The notes: a model not told the origin generated them from the sequence alone. A DNA stretch of 64,000 nt from Prosthecobacter debontii (GCA_945860295.1 CAMAQH010000014.1:45194-109193), one strand, 5' to 3'; counted from the stretch's first letter, positions 18,708-28,191 are shown. Translations and numbers: made by a program.

Positions 18708-19805
18708 TCAAGGCTTAGCAGGGGCAGCGCCGAAGGGATCTGCGGTGCTTGGTGCTACAGGAGTACCTGCTGGTGCTGGAGCCGCAGGCGCAGCGCCAAA
18801 AGGATCTGCGCCCATCGCGGGGGCTGTTGCGGGTGCTGCGCCAAAGGGATCCGCACCCATCGCGGGAGTTGTCGGAGCTGAAGCAGGCGCAGGTGCTGCG
18901 CCAAAGGGATCTGAACCCATCGCGGGAGCTGCTGGAGTCGGCGCTGCCGTATCCATAGGGGCTGAAGCACCTGCAGCGGGCGCCGTCGATGATTTGGAGT
19001 CCTGGGAGGGGGCTTCATCTGGCTTAGGGCTAAGTGTTGTTGAGGCAACGACGACGTCACCCGTGCGAATCGTATCACCTTTGGCAAGGCTTCCTTTAAC
19101 CACTTCAGCCACAGCTCCATTTTGTTCCACATTCATCACTTTGAGTTTGGCGATCACATCGACACCGCGCTTCACATCAAGGTTGGCATTGGCAATGACG
19201 CCACCGGAGTTGCCCTTGTTCAAGATCGCAAATTGCCATTCGGGGAAGAATTGGCTCACTCGGGCAGTGAAAGCTGTGTCCAGGATGCCGCGACGCCCCT
19301 TGGCTTCTGCATCCCTAAGGCTGGCTGTCTGTGCTACCACGTTCTCATACTGAGCTTTCGCTGAAGCAAGACGCTGTGTTTGGTTAGCGACGCCAGCCTC
19401 AGCTTCAGCTTGTTCCTTTTTGTATTTGTCGATTTGAGCGAGGAGCTTTTCGACATCGCCAGCCTCTTCGATTTGCTTCTGCTGAGCGGCAACCTGCTGC
19501 TCGATCTGTTCGAGATTACCTTTTAGAAGCTTCAAAGCCTCTTCTTTCTCAGCGGAGTCCTGAGCGAGCTTTGCGGTTTCTGCCTTATTAGTTTCCAAGT
19601 CCTTTTGAGCAGAGTCCAAGACGGATTTTTTTGCTACTAAGGATTCATCACCCTGCACCTTCCGCTCTTGGGCTGCCTTTAAATTAACCTGCCCAAAGCG
19701 TTCACGATCACGCTCATGAAGAAGGTCCTTTTGGTTAGACCAAGCGAAATAGCAAGCTGCGCCGAGGCAGGCTGCCGAGAGAAATGAGAGAATCTTCCAG
19801 ACCAT
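18708..19805 (-). CDS. Membrane-anchored coiled-coil protein with PFGAAPA repeats (paralogue 1)
   Basis: The 365-residue product has an N-terminal anchor (ILSFLSAACLGAACYFAW), then a coiled coil of about 150 residues rich in Lys, Glu, Ala and Gln. The beta-rich C-terminal domain at ~180-255 is shared with the downstream gene product. The tail from ~285 is a low-complexity Ala/Pro region with five DPFGAAPA units, encoded by DNA direct repeats at 18725-18945. It is first in the apparent three-gene unit and is divergent from the SRP RNA gene. Function unknown. Confidence 0.65.
   Translation of the reverse strand: MVWKILSFLSAACLGAACYFAWSNQKDLLHERDRERFGQVNLKAAQERKVQGDESLVAKKSVLDSAQKDLETNKAETAKLAQDSAEKEEALKLLKGNLEQIEQQVAAQQKQIEEAGDVEKLLAQIDKYKKEQAEAEAGVANQTQRLASAKAQYENVVAQTASLRDAEAKGRRGILDTAFTARVSQFFPEWQFAILNKGNSGGVIANANLDVKRGVDVIAKLKVMNVEQNGAVAEVVKGSLAKGDTIRTGDVVVASTTLSPKPDEAPSQDSKSSTAPAAGASAPMDTAAPTPAAPAMGSDPFGAAPAPASAPTTPAMGADPFGAAPATAPAMGADPFGAAPAAPAPAGTPVAPSTADPFGAAPAKP
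18725..18945 (-). repeat. Tandem repeats encoding DPFGAAPA units
   Basis: Near-identical plus-strand segments of the form GCGCCAAAGGGATC followed by CCCATCGCGGG recur around 18730, 18795, 18838 and 18898, with a spacing of 43-68 bases. They encode the Ala/Pro-rich tail. Copy number could vary by slippage. Confidence 0.8.
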
Positions 19806-19948
19806 GTTTGTGTGAAAATTGGGATTAAGACCCTTCTTTTACAGACTTCCGGCTTTTTCGACAACACCAATTTTCATTGATCTCAAATTATCGTTCAAAG
19901 GGGCCTAGATTCGGGCTTGCGGAATGCATGGCTAGAGCCTATCAAAAT

Positions 19949-20047
19949 GGTGTCAGGGGCCGTGGATGCTCAGCTTGTGAACCCCGCCAGGTCCTGACGG
20001 AAGCAACGGCAGCATGCCTGTTTATGCTGCGGTCCCCTGGCATTTTT
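19949..20047 (+). ncRNA. ffs: SRP RNA, small bacterial (4.5S-like) type
   Basis: The apical core contains CCGCCAGGTCCTGACGGAAGCAACGG (shown here as the region 19984-20008), the conserved Ffh-binding internal loops with AGGTCC and GGAAGCA. Flanking arms pair: GTCAGGGGCCGTGGATGCT at the 5' side with ATGCTGCGGTCCCCTGGCAT at the 3' side. A T-run follows at 20042-20048, acting as a terminator. The RNA forms the signal recognition particle with Ffh for co-translational membrane targeting. The tetraloop region TGAC differs from the common GGAA; ends are approximate. Confidence 0.92.
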
Positions 20048-20085
20048 TCCGTCCAACAGCCCATCCTTAAAAAGATTAGCACTAT

Positions 20086-21261
20086 TTATTTGAGGAGTAT
20101 CTGCACCCACATTTGTGCATTCCACTCGGCGATCAGGGTCACAATCAGGGCAAATGTGAGGCCCAGCGCGCCAACGATGCCGACCTCGAAGAGCTTGGTC
20201 AGGCCCAAGGCCGACGGTGAGACGCCGACATCTCCGAGTGTGGTGAACTCACGCTGCCGCAGGCGGAAGGAAAGCGCAAAAACGAGTGCTGAAATGGCGG
20301 CGGCGGCAGCGAGTGTTAGTAGTAGCACGCTTAGAGCAAGCGCTTGCACCTGAAATAGGGTGCTCATCAGTGTGTCGTACTCCTCACGCGGACGGATGAG
20401 TTGCACGGGATTGCTGCTCTTTAAGTAGTGGCCGGTCAGCAGCGCTTCCGACTTGGCATCTTTTGGCAGCACAAGGATGGCGCTAAGTTCGTAGGCAGCT
20501 TCGTCACTGTGAAAATGGAAGCCTCTGAGATTCTTGTCGGTGACTTCATTGAACATGCGCACGCTGGCATTAGCGACCACGTTGCCGGTTTCGGTTTTGA
20601 GCACGGCGTCCTTGGTGGTGGCGACATCATCGTGGCCATGGGCTAGCCCTAGGATGAGCCAGACGGTTTTCAGATCGACAAAGACAGCGTCATCATCTGG
20701 TGTGCCGTTTGACGCAAGCACACCCACAATGCGCATTTTTAATGGATACACGCCTGCCATGTCGAAGACTTGCTCTTGAGATGAAAAGATGGCGTCGCCC
20801 GGCTTTAAACCTCGGCGTTGAGCGACTCGAGCGCCGATGACGCAATCGCCAAGACGTGTGAGCATTTTCCCACAGTCGATGCGCAGTCGGCGGAAACTGA
20901 AGTACTCGATCTCCGTGCCGACGATCGGTGACTCCTGGGCATGAAAGCGTACATCGAGAGGAATCGCTGCACCCAAGCCTGTGGCGCGTAGCTCTTGCAG
21001 ATGCTTCATAGCGATGGGCGGCAGTGGCTGTTGCTTGAAGTAGAGCGCCGTGAGCATGAGATCCAGCGCACTGCCTCGCGCGCCTATCAGCTGCGGCGTG
21101 GAGACTGCCCGCTCACGCATGGTCGTCTCAGTGGCCTGAACGAGCACCCGCAGGCAAAGGGGCAGTGCGATCACGAGGGCGAGCGCTCCTGCGAGCAGCA
21201 GTGTTTGCAAGCGATGCCGCGCGACATAGCGCCAGGCGAGATGGAGCGCTGCGGTAATCAT
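20086..21261 (-). CDS. ABC transporter permease, FtsX/MacB-like
   Basis: The 391-residue product starts with a cytoplasmic helix and TM1 (LQTLLLAGALALVIALPLCL). A large extracytoplasmic domain follows (residues ~45-285). Three C-terminal TM helices (LALSVLLLTLAAAAAISALV onwards) include the FtsX signature LRQREFTTLGDVGVSPSAL. FtsX-type permeases work as mechanotransmitters, for example in lipoprotein release or efflux. The start overlaps the stop of the ATPase gene by four bases, indicating translational coupling. A single permease with single ATPase could form a homodimeric complex; substrate unknown. Confidence 0.85.
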   Translation of the reverse strand: MITAALHLAWRYVARHRLQTLLLAGALALVIALPLCLRVLVQATETTMRERAVSTPQLIGARGSALDLMLTALYFKQQPLPPIAMKHLQELRATGLGAAIPLDVRFHAQESPIVGTEIEYFSFRRLRIDCGKMLTRLGDCVIGARVAQRRGLKPGDAIFSSQEQVFDMAGVYPLKMRIVGVLASNGTPDDDAVFVDLKTVWLILGLAHGHDDVATTKDAVLKTETGNVVANASVRMFNEVTDKNLRGFHFHSDEAAYELSAILVLPKDAKSEALLTGHYLKSSNPVQLIRPREEYDTLMSTLFQVQALALSVLLLTLAAAAAISALVFALSFRLRQREFTTLGDVGVSPSALGLTKLFEVGIVGALGLTFALIVTLIAEWNAQMWVQILLK

Positions 21262-21914
21262 GACGTAAAGTCCTCCACACGCGCATGATTGGGGAAAAGG
21301 GGCATCAGCTCCGTGTCATGTGTGACCATCACAAGACAGGCCTGCTGCTGAGCCGTGTACTCCATGAGTAAATCCATGACTCGACTGCGACGTGTGGCAT
21401 CCAGTGAAGCGGTGGGTTCATCGGCGAACAAAAAGCGTGGCTTATGAGCTATGGCTCTGGCGATGGCGACGCGCTGACGCTCACCTTGAGAAAGCTGCCC
21501 GGCGAGTTTCTGCCAGTGCTGGCTGATCTCTAACCTCTCGGCGAGATCGCGGGCCTGTGATGCTTGGTTTGCGGTGGCTGCGCGGCGAAAGGTCTGCGGC
21601 AGCAGGATGTTTTCTTCCACCGTCAGGTAATCGAGCAAAGCAAAGTCCTGAAACACTAAGCCGACCTCGCTCAGTCGGAAGGCGCGGCGTTCGGCCTCGG
21701 ATAAGGTGTGGAGCGTTGCGTCGCCGAGTCGGACCTCACCGGCCTGAGGCTGGAGCAGACCTGTCATGAGGCGTAGCAGAGTCGTCTTGCCTGAGCCGCT
21801 CGGTCCGAGAAGTCCAAATCCGGTGCCTGGAGTGACTTCCAAGCCTTTCACCTGAAGTCGGAAAGGACTACCAGGGTAGGCAAACTGGATATTTTTGAGT
21901 GAGATGCCGGACAT
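21258..21914 (-). CDS. ABC transporter ATP-binding protein, LolD/MacB-like
   Basis: The 218-residue product has Walker A GPSGSGKTTLLRL, Q-loop VFQDFALL, signature LSQGERQRVAIA and Walker B FLFADEPTASLD, with the H-loop in VMVTHDTEL. The order and short length fit the LolD/FtsE/MacB class, which powers FtsX-like permeases. It is encoded directly upstream of and overlapping the permease gene. Confidence 0.93.
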   Translation of the reverse strand: MSGISLKNIQFAYPGSPFRLQVKGLEVTPGTGFGLLGPSGSGKTTLLRLMTGLLQPQAGEVRLGDATLHTLSEAERRAFRLSEVGLVFQDFALLDYLTVEENILLPQTFRRAATANQASQARDLAERLEISQHWQKLAGQLSQGERQRVAIARAIAHKPRFLFADEPTASLDATRRSRVMDLLMEYTAQQQACLVMVTHDTELMPLFPNHARVEDFTS

Positions 21915-21969
21915 GTGTTTGTCATTTCACCTTCAATCACCGCCTGATGCGGAACTTCACTATTCAGCC

Positions 21970-23328
21970 TCAGCCAGCGACCAGATCGTAGCCGCGCCAC
22001 TCTTTAATTGTGATGTCGGCAAAACTGCCGACAGGGAGTTTTTTATCGACGAAGACGGTGGTGTCGATGTCGGGCGCATCCATCTCACTGCGAGCGACGC
22101 CGGGTTCTTCGACGAGGACGCGCATCTTCTTGCCGACTTGCTGGCGATTGACGTGCTCGACGCCGCGCTGAATGGAGCGCATGGCTTCGTTCCAGCGGGC
22201 TTTGCGGGTCATGTGATGGATCTGGCCTTCCATCTTCGCTGCGCGGGTGTCTTCCTCACGCGAGTAATTAAAGACGCCTGCACGCTCGAATTTTTCATCT
22301 TCGATGAACTGCACGAGTTCATTGAAATCAGCCTCAGTCTCACCAGGGAAGCCGACGATGAACGTCGTGCGGATGGCGATGCCTGGGATGCCTTTGCGGA
22401 TGCGTTTGAGTAGGCCGCGAATGTAGGCACCATCGGTTTCACGCTTCATCAGAGTGAGCATGTTGTCGCTGATATGTTGTAGCGGGATGTCGATGTAACG
22501 GGCGACTTTGGGCGATTCGGCGATGGCTTGAATCAAGTCATCACTCCAATGCGCGGGGTGGGTGTAGAGAAGGCGAATCCAGAAATCACCGGGGATGGCG
22601 TTGAGTTCGCGGATCAGGGTGGAAAGGGATTCGCCTTTGCTTGAATCGACGCCACTGCGCGGTTTGGGGCGCTCACCTTCCCATTTATCCATGCCAAAAT
22701 AAGTCGTGTCTTGGGAGATGAGATTGATCTCTTTGACTCCGCTTTCGATGAGCTGTCTTGCCTCTTTGACCACGCTCTCCTGAGTGCGGCTGCGATGCCG
22801 ACCGCGGATGCGCGGGATGATGCAAAAGGAGCAGGGGTGGTTGCAGCCTTCAGCGATTTTGATGTAGGCGAAATGTTTCGGCGTGAGGCGGAAGCGCGGC
22901 GTGTCGTAGTCGGGGATGTATTGTGGCTGACGAGTGACGAGGTTTTCCTGCTCGCCTTTATCTTTGTCCATTAGCCCTTGGATGATCGGGGCAATCTGCG
23001 TGATTTGGTCGAGTCCAATGAAGGCATCTACCTCTGGCATGAGGCCGGGTAGCTCCTGAGCGAAACGCTGGGACAGACAGCCTGCGACGATGATTTTTTG
23101 CCTCTTGCGCTTCTTGGATTCGCCACGCGCATCGACCGCTTCATGCACGGCACCGACACTCTCCTGTTTCGCCATGTCGATGAAGGAGCAGGTGTTGATG
23201 ATGAGCACATCGGCCAGATCAGCCTCCGGGGTCATCGTCATGCCTGCCTGCTGGAGGTGGCCGACCATGATTTCGGAGTCGATAAGGTTTTTGGCGCAGC
23301 CGAGGGAGACGAGTCCGACTTTGATCAT
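21970..23328 (-). CDS. rimO: Ribosomal protein S12 methylthiotransferase RimO
   Basis: The 452-residue product starts MIKVGLVSLGCAKNLIDSE, typical of RimO. The N-terminal UPF0004 domain has Cys11, Cys47 (INTCSF) and Cys83 (VAGCLSQR), which bind the auxiliary cluster. The radical SAM motif is EGCNHPCSFCIIPRIRGRHR. The C-terminal TRAM domain ends near LPVGSFADITIKEWRGYDL. RimO adds a methylthio group to an Asp of ribosomal protein S12; DTTYFGMDKW and SRGR-type features separate it from MiaB. It appears monocistronic. Confidence 0.96.
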   Translation of the reverse strand: MIKVGLVSLGCAKNLIDSEIMVGHLQQAGMTMTPEADLADVLIINTCSFIDMAKQESVGAVHEAVDARGESKKRKRQKIIVAGCLSQRFAQELPGLMPEVDAFIGLDQITQIAPIIQGLMDKDKGEQENLVTRQPQYIPDYDTPRFRLTPKHFAYIKIAEGCNHPCSFCIIPRIRGRHRSRTQESVVKEARQLIESGVKEINLISQDTTYFGMDKWEGERPKPRSGVDSSKGESLSTLIRELNAIPGDFWIRLLYTHPAHWSDDLIQAIAESPKVARYIDIPLQHISDNMLTLMKRETDGAYIRGLLKRIRKGIPGIAIRTTFIVGFPGETEADFNELVQFIEDEKFERAGVFNYSREEDTRAAKMEGQIHHMTRKARWNEAMRSIQRGVEHVNRQQVGKKMRVLVEEPGVARSEMDAPDIDTTVFVDKKLPVGSFADITIKEWRGYDLVAG

Positions 23329-23412
23329 AATAGGAAAAGGGGCGTGGATGATACGGGCTTTTGCTCGACGTGAAAGAGAAACCTTGGTTGGCCTGCGTAT
23401 CTCATTTTACTC

Positions 23413-24753
23413 ATGAACTTTCGCCCGCTCCTCTTTTTGGTGTCCGCATTGCTTTCCTTTAGCTATCTCAGGGCTAATGATTCTGATGGCTGGACTTTTG
23501 TTTCTCCCCGCGCTGAGGCGACCCCTGATCATGTTTGGAACCCCAAAGCCGGACGGGACGGCAAAGGTGGTTTGGTGATCGAAGCCGGCGAGGGGGAACA
23601 TTGGATCGGCTGCTGGGAAAAAGTGCTGCCTGTGCTGGGCGGGAAATATTTCCATTTTGAGGCTTGGCGTAAATTTAGCCATGTGCCAGAGCCGCGCCGG
23701 AGCGTGGTGGCGCGCGTGCTTTGGCAGGATGCCAAAGGTAATACCGTGAGCTGGGAGGAGCCTGCGAAGAGTGGCTATGCCAAAGGAAACATCCCACGCG
23801 CGGAGCCCGAGTATCCGAGTGATCTCGGCGGTGCATCAGGCGTTTGGGGTCGATTTGAGTCCACGTTACGAGCGCCAGCCAAGGCTACGCAGGCCAAGAT
23901 CGAGCTCTATCTACAATTGGTAGCCAATGCGCGTGTCGAGTGGAGTGATGTGACTTTGGCTGAAGTGCCCGCACCAGCGCCGCGCATGGTGCGATTGGCG
24001 ACGATTCACCTTCAACCTAAAGAAGGGAAAAACCCAGAGGACAAACCACCGCAGTTTGCGTCATTGATCGCCGAAGCCGCGAAGCAGAAAGCCGACCTCG
24101 TGGTTCTGCCGGAGACGCTGACCTATTATGGGACAGGCAAAAAGATGGATGAATGTGCCGAGTCAGTGCCAGGGCCGAGCACCGAGTACTTCGGCCGGCT
24201 GGCGAAGCAGCACGACCTTTACATCGTGGCGGGCTTGGTGGAGCGAGACGGCAAGACCCTCTACAACACAGCCGCGCTTATCGGTCCAGATGGAAAGATG
24301 GTGGGCAAGTATCGTAAAGTCACTTTGCCGCGAAGCGAGATCGAAGCCGGCATCACGCCTGGACGCGAGTATCCCGTTTTCGACACGCGCTTTGGCAAAG
24401 TGGGCATCATGATCTGCTACGATGGTTTCTTTCCTGAGGTAGCGCGTGCTTTGACGATTCACGGCGCTGAGGTGATCGCTTGGCCGGTCTGGGGCTGCAA
24501 TCCGCTCTTAGCCGCTGCTCGCTCCTGTGAAAATCATGTTTATGTGGTGAGCAGCACCTATACAGATGAGCGGCAGCATCAGTGGATGATCTCGGGCATC
24601 TTCGATCACTATGGCGACGTGCTAGCCAAGGCCACGGACTGGGGCACTCTCGCCATCGCTGAAGTTGATCTCAATGAGCATGCTCACTGGAATAGCCTGG
24701 GTGATTTTAAAGCACAAATTCCCGCGCATCGACCTGCGGCATTGAAAGAGTGA
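23413..24753 (+). CDS. Secreted nitrilase-fold carbon-nitrogen hydrolase
   Basis: The 446-residue product has a signal peptide ([16 protein letters not shown]). Residues ~20-190 resemble a carbohydrate-binding-like beta-sandwich. The C-terminal nitrilase domain from ~195 has the complete triad: Glu234 in VVLPET, Lys302 in KYRKVTLP and Cys335 in IMICYDGFF. Such enzymes hydrolyse amides or N-carbamoyl compounds. A secreted form with an N-terminal beta domain is common in Planctomycetes and Verrucomicrobia but has no fixed substrate. It is divergent from rimO. Confidence 0.88.
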   Translation: MNFRPLLFLVSALLSFSYLRANDSDGWTFVSPRAEATPDHVWNPKAGRDGKGGLVIEAGEGEHWIGCWEKVLPVLGGKYFHFEAWRKFSHVPEPRRSVVARVLWQDAKGNTVSWEEPAKSGYAKGNIPRAEPEYPSDLGGASGVWGRFESTLRAPAKATQAKIELYLQLVANARVEWSDVTLAEVPAPAPRMVRLATIHLQPKEGKNPEDKPPQFASLIAEAAKQKADLVVLPETLTYYGTGKKMDECAESVPGPSTEYFGRLAKQHDLYIVAGLVERDGKTLYNTAALIGPDGKMVGKYRKVTLPRSEIEAGITPGREYPVFDTRFGKVGIMICYDGFFPEVARALTIHGAEVIAWPVWGCNPLLAAARSCENHVYVVSSTYTDERQHQWMISGIFDHYGDVLAKATDWGTLAIAEVDLNEHAHWNSLGDFKAQIPAHRPAALKE

Positions 24754-25060
24754 AGTAAGAGAGAAGGCGCTCTTTGCAGTGCGTCCGGTGATTCCAATGG
24801 AGCCTCAGAGCTTTATCGAAATGGGCCATTGTGCCGACTGGTGATGGTTGCTTTAGCAATCACAGGCTTCATTAAATACCTCTCTTTTTTGTGACTCATT
24901 TTGTGGATTTATCTATTCTGATAGAATCCAAAAGTGGTGTTAACGTAAAAAAAGCCTTGCTGTCATGGTAATTATATTCCAAAATCGATTCATTACTGAC
25001 CTAATCGGGCCTGCCGAACTCTTCTTTTCCTAATATTCCATCCTGACTCAGAATACTTTT
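24754..25060. other. AT-rich intergenic region before the HTH-receiver gene
   Basis: This 307-base gap separates two genes on the same strand. It holds no reading frame of note and no clear terminator hairpin. It presumably contains the promoter of the regulator, but I cannot pick hexamers with confidence. Confidence 0.5.
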
Positions 25061-25627
25061 ATGGCTGATCTATCCCTACCAGAACTCATGACGGTCAAAG
25101 AGACCTCTGAATATCTCCGCATCCCGTTGCCGACGGTCTATTATCTCGTGCAGCGTGGACAGCTGCCAGCTGTGCAGATCGGAGGCCGCTGGCGCATCAA
25201 GCGCAGCCTGCTTGACCGGGACGTGCTGCGTAAAGAAGAACAGACCGGTCAGCCCACCGTGATGGTGGTTGATGATGACCCAGCTTTGCAGGCTCTGTTT
25301 AAGCAGTTCCTGAAAAAAGCTGGTTTCGGGCGTCTCGTCGTCGGCACTGGTGCTGAGGCCATCAGCTTGGCCAAGAAGCAGAAATTCGACTTCGTTTTCC
25401 TCGACCTCAAGCTTCCAGACGTTCCCGGTGACGAAGTGTATTCCCAGCTCAAAGCCCTCCATCCTGACCTGCCGATCGTGATCATCACCGGCTATCCAGA
25501 CAGTGAAGTGCTCAGCCGCATTCTTTCCCATGGTCCCGTGACGGTCATCATGAAGCCTCTCGAATACGATCAGCTCAACAAGGCAGTGAAACAGCTCGGC
25601 CACAAAGGCTCCGAAGCCGTCGTCTGA
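25061..25627 (+). CDS. Excisionase-type HTH fused to N-terminus of a response-regulator receiver
   Basis: The 188-residue product has a DNA-binding domain at residues 8-55 (MTVKETSEYLRIPLPTVYYL then GGRWRIKRSLLDRDV), of the excisionase/MerR-like helix-turn-helix family. A receiver domain spans 65-185 with acidic pair Asp71-Asp72, phosphoacceptor Asp115 in FLDLKLPD, Thr143 in IITG and Lys165 in MKPLEYD. The order is reversed relative to most response regulators. No histidine kinase is adjacent, so it is an orphan. A good terminator follows. Confidence 0.9.
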   Translation: MADLSLPELMTVKETSEYLRIPLPTVYYLVQRGQLPAVQIGGRWRIKRSLLDRDVLRKEEQTGQPTVMVVDDDPALQALFKQFLKKAGFGRLVVGTGAEAISLAKKQKFDFVFLDLKLPDVPGDEVYSQLKALHPDLPIVIITGYPDSEVLSRILSHGPVTVIMKPLEYDQLNKAVKQLGHKGSEAVV

Positions 25628-25651
25628 GGCTAAACTGACTCACTCAAATTC

Positions 25652-25682
25652 AAAGGGAGTAGGTTCGCCTGCTCTTTTTTTG
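25652..25682 (+). terminator. Terminator after the HTH-receiver gene
   Basis: The stem GAGTAGG pairs with CCTGCTC around TTCG, flanked by AAA and a T-run of seven. It begins 25 bases after the stop codon. Confidence 0.8.
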
Positions 25683-25699
25683 TGTCCACGGGCGATGGA

Positions 25700-26710
25700 T
25701 CAAACTCGGAACACGATCTTGCCGAAGTGCTGGCCACTTTCCATGCGCTGAAAGGCGGCTGGGGCTTGATCGAACTCGAAGTGGGTGTCGATGATGGGGC
25801 GCATCTGTGTTTCGGTGATTTGGGCTAGCATCTGGGCGAACATGACGCGTGAGCCGACGTAGATGCCGTCCAGCCGAATGCTTTTGCGCAGGAGGCCGAC
25901 GGTTTGTACCTCTCCTGCCGTGCCGGTGAGGACGCCGATGAGGGAGATGTGACCGCCGAATCGGGTGGCTTTGATGCTGCGATTCAGGGTCTCGGGGCCA
26001 CCGATCTCGATGACTCGATCGACACCGAGTCCGCCGGTCTGAGCGAGTGCCCAGTCATCCCACGCGGGATCGGTTCGATAATTATGAACGGCGTCAGCGC
26101 CGAGTTCGAGCAGGCGTGCGGCTTTGGCGTCGCTGCTGGTGATGGCGAGTACGCGCGCTCCGACTTGCTTGGCAAACTGAATCGCGAAGATGGAGACGCC
26201 GCCGGTGCCGAGGATGAGCACGGTCTCGCCAGCTTTGAGATCACCGCGCACAAATAAGGAGTCCCAGGCAGTGACGGCGGCGCAGGGCAGGGTGGCGGCT
26301 TCTTCAAAGGAGAGGTGATCGGGAATGGGCAGAATACTGGCGGCGGGTAGGCAGGCCTGCTCACACAGCAATCCGTCCACCGCACCACCGAGGGCGTGGC
26401 TGGCGTGCTGCTCGGTGAAGCCACCATCGAGCCAGCTCGGCATGAAGGGGATGACGACGCGCTGCCCGATCTGCCAGTCGGTGACACCTTCCCCCAGCGC
26501 GATGATCTCTCCCGCGCCATCTGAGCAGGGTACACGCGGCACGGGACCGGTAACGCCACGAATGCCGAGCACGTTCATGAGGTCACGATAGTTCAGGCAG
26601 CAGGCGCGGAGGCGGACAAGAACTTCGCCGAGCTGCGGCACGGGGTCGGGCAGTGTGACTTGTTTTAATGAGGCGAGTCCCTCTGTGCCGATGATCTGGT
26701 AGGCTTTCAT
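25700..26710 (-). CDS. Medium-chain NAD(P)-dependent alcohol dehydrogenase / quinone reductase-like
   Basis: The 336-residue product is counted from ATG 26710 (MKAYQIIG); the frame extends to 26875 but that part overlaps the next gene region and lacks similarity. The N-terminal GroES-like domain has LRACCLNYRDLMNVLG and PCSDGAGEI. The Rossmann domain has VLILGTGGVSIFAIQFAKQVG. The catalytic Zn ligand Cys-His pair of classical ADHs is absent, which fits the zinc-independent quinone oxidoreductase branch. Substrate unknown. Confidence 0.88.
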   Translation of the reverse strand: MKAYQIIGTEGLASLKQVTLPDPVPQLGEVLVRLRACCLNYRDLMNVLGIRGVTGPVPRVPCSDGAGEIIALGEGVTDWQIGQRVVIPFMPSWLDGGFTEQHASHALGGAVDGLLCEQACLPAASILPIPDHLSFEEAATLPCAAVTAWDSLFVRGDLKAGETVLILGTGGVSIFAIQFAKQVGARVLAITSSDAKAARLLELGADAVHNYRTDPAWDDWALAQTGGLGVDRVIEIGGPETLNRSIKATRFGGHISLIGVLTGTAGEVQTVGLLRKSIRLDGIYVGSRVMFAQMLAQITETQMRPIIDTHFEFDQAPAAFQRMESGQHFGKIVFRV

Positions 26711-26747
26711 GCGCTGCTCATATTCGGGGCGTGAGCGATGACAAGGC

Positions 26748-27275
26748 TCAGACGGCTTGACTTCCACTGTAATGGCCACATCGCCGCGGAAGGTTGAAGG
26801 AGCTAGAGGCTGGCTCGTTCCTCGCAGCAATGCACCCTTCAATGTTGTGCCTATTTTTTGCATATGCGGCCTCAATTTCGAAGGTCTTCTTCGGAGCCTC
26901 GGAGATAGTGAGCGAACTCAAGGGGAAATCAACCGCCTGGGAATCGGCTCCAAGGTGCCATCCAACCGCTAAGGTCACCGCTGAGTCTTCGAGGCGCAGC
27001 GCGTCAGAAAATCTCTTGTCGCCAAGACGCTGCCGTAACCTGATTAAGTTCGCGTGTATCATCTCAAGATCCTCCCCACCCATCAACGGGTCACGCGATC
27101 TTGAATATGTCGCAAAAAGCACCTGATGAACATCCTCGTCGGTCAATGGGTCGGCGTATGCCTTATTCGTGAGGCGAGCCAACTTCATTCCGCTGTCGTC
27201 GTCACGGAGCGATTGGGGAAGACTGGCGCAGCCCGCAAGCAATAGAATGGAAATAACTGCGGATAGGTTCTTCAT
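26748..27275 (-). CDS. Predicted lipoprotein of unknown function
   Basis: The product of about 175 residues, from ATG 27275, starts MKNLSAVISILLLAGCAS with a good lipobox (LLAGC). The mature part has a charged helix-rich stretch around LTDEDVHQVLFATYSRSRDP and GDKRFSDALRLEDSAV. No family was recognised. Composition resembles its neighbours. It is on the same strand as, and 37 bases upstream of, the dehydrogenase start, so the two could be co-transcribed. Confidence 0.6.
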   Translation of the reverse strand: MKNLSAVISILLLAGCASLPQSLRDDDSGMKLARLTNKAYADPLTDEDVHQVLFATYSRSRDPLMGGEDLEMIHANLIRLRQRLGDKRFSDALRLEDSAVTLAVGWHLGADSQAVDFPLSSLTISEAPKKTFEIEAAYAKNRHNIEGCIAARNEPASSSFNLPRRCGHYSGSQAV

Positions 27276-27502
27276 TTTCTGGCACAACATTGTTGATTAC
27301 TCATAGATCGTGAGGTTTGTCAGCAGCTTTATAGCCACGGATCTGAGGTAATAGTGCGGACTTCGGCCTTCATGCGTATCGGTTGACACGCGGCCAAACT
27401 GGCTGGGATGAGCCGCCCCTCTTCACACGGCCGTATCTTCCAAGACGGGGAGTTGAGCTTTTCCTGTTGGCGCTTGCGTCTGGGCTTGGCTAGGTGGCGG
27501 GC

Positions 27503-28141
27503 ATGAATCCAGTTTTGGTGATCCTTCTTTGCGCGGCAGGCGGCTATGTCAGTGGCGCGACGCCGTTTGGCTACATCGCGGGCAAGATGAAGGGCATCGA
27601 CATCCGCCAGCATGGCAGTGGTAACATCGGCGCGACGAATGCGATCCGCGTGCTCGGTAAGGGCATTGGCATTCCGGTTTTTATTCTGGATATGCTGAAG
27701 GGCTGGCTGCCGGTGCTGCTGGCAAAGGCGTGGCTGGTGAGCCTGCCGGGCGGTGAGGCTTGGGTTTCTACGGGTGCGGTAGTGACGGGTCTCGCGGCGG
27801 TGCTAGGTCACATGTTCACTTTCTGGTTAGGCTTCAAAGGTGGCAAAGGTGTGGCGACGACGACGGGTGTGCTGCTCGGCATTGCGCCTATCGCGATGCT
27901 GGGTGGTCTGGTCGTGTGGCTGGTGTTCTTTTTCACGACGCGCTATGTTTCACTCGCCTCGATGATGGCCGGCGTGGGTGTGGCGGTGACGCTGATCATT
28001 CAGATGAATCACATAGGTCAGTGGGATGTGGTGCTGCTCGGATTTGGCCTGCTGATTATGGTGCTGGTGATCGTGCAGCATCGCGCCAATATTAGCCGCA
28101 TCTTGGCTGGTACGGAGCCGAAAGCTAGGCAGAAGAAGTGA
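27503..28141 (+). CDS. plsY: Glycerol-3-phosphate acyltransferase PlsY
   Basis: The 212-residue product is counted from ATG 27503; GTG 27494 would add three residues. It is an integral membrane protein with about five helices. PlsY motifs are present: SGATPFGYIAGKMKGIDIRQ, HGSGNIGATNAIRVLGK and GFKGGKGVATTTGVLLG, which bind acyl-phosphate and glycerol 3-phosphate. It makes lysophosphatidic acid, the first step of phospholipid synthesis with PlsX. It leads a plus-strand run with purT and folC. Confidence 0.96.
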   Translation: MNPVLVILLCAAGGYVSGATPFGYIAGKMKGIDIRQHGSGNIGATNAIRVLGKGIGIPVFILDMLKGWLPVLLAKAWLVSLPGGEAWVSTGAVVTGLAAVLGHMFTFWLGFKGGKGVATTTGVLLGIAPIAMLGGLVVWLVFFFTTRYVSLASMMAGVGVAVTLIIQMNHIGQWDVVLLGFGLLIMVLVIVQHRANISRILAGTEPKARQKK

Positions 28142-28191
28142 TGGGGTGACGCTGCGTTTGACGTGAGGAAACGGCACGGCTAGATGCACGC

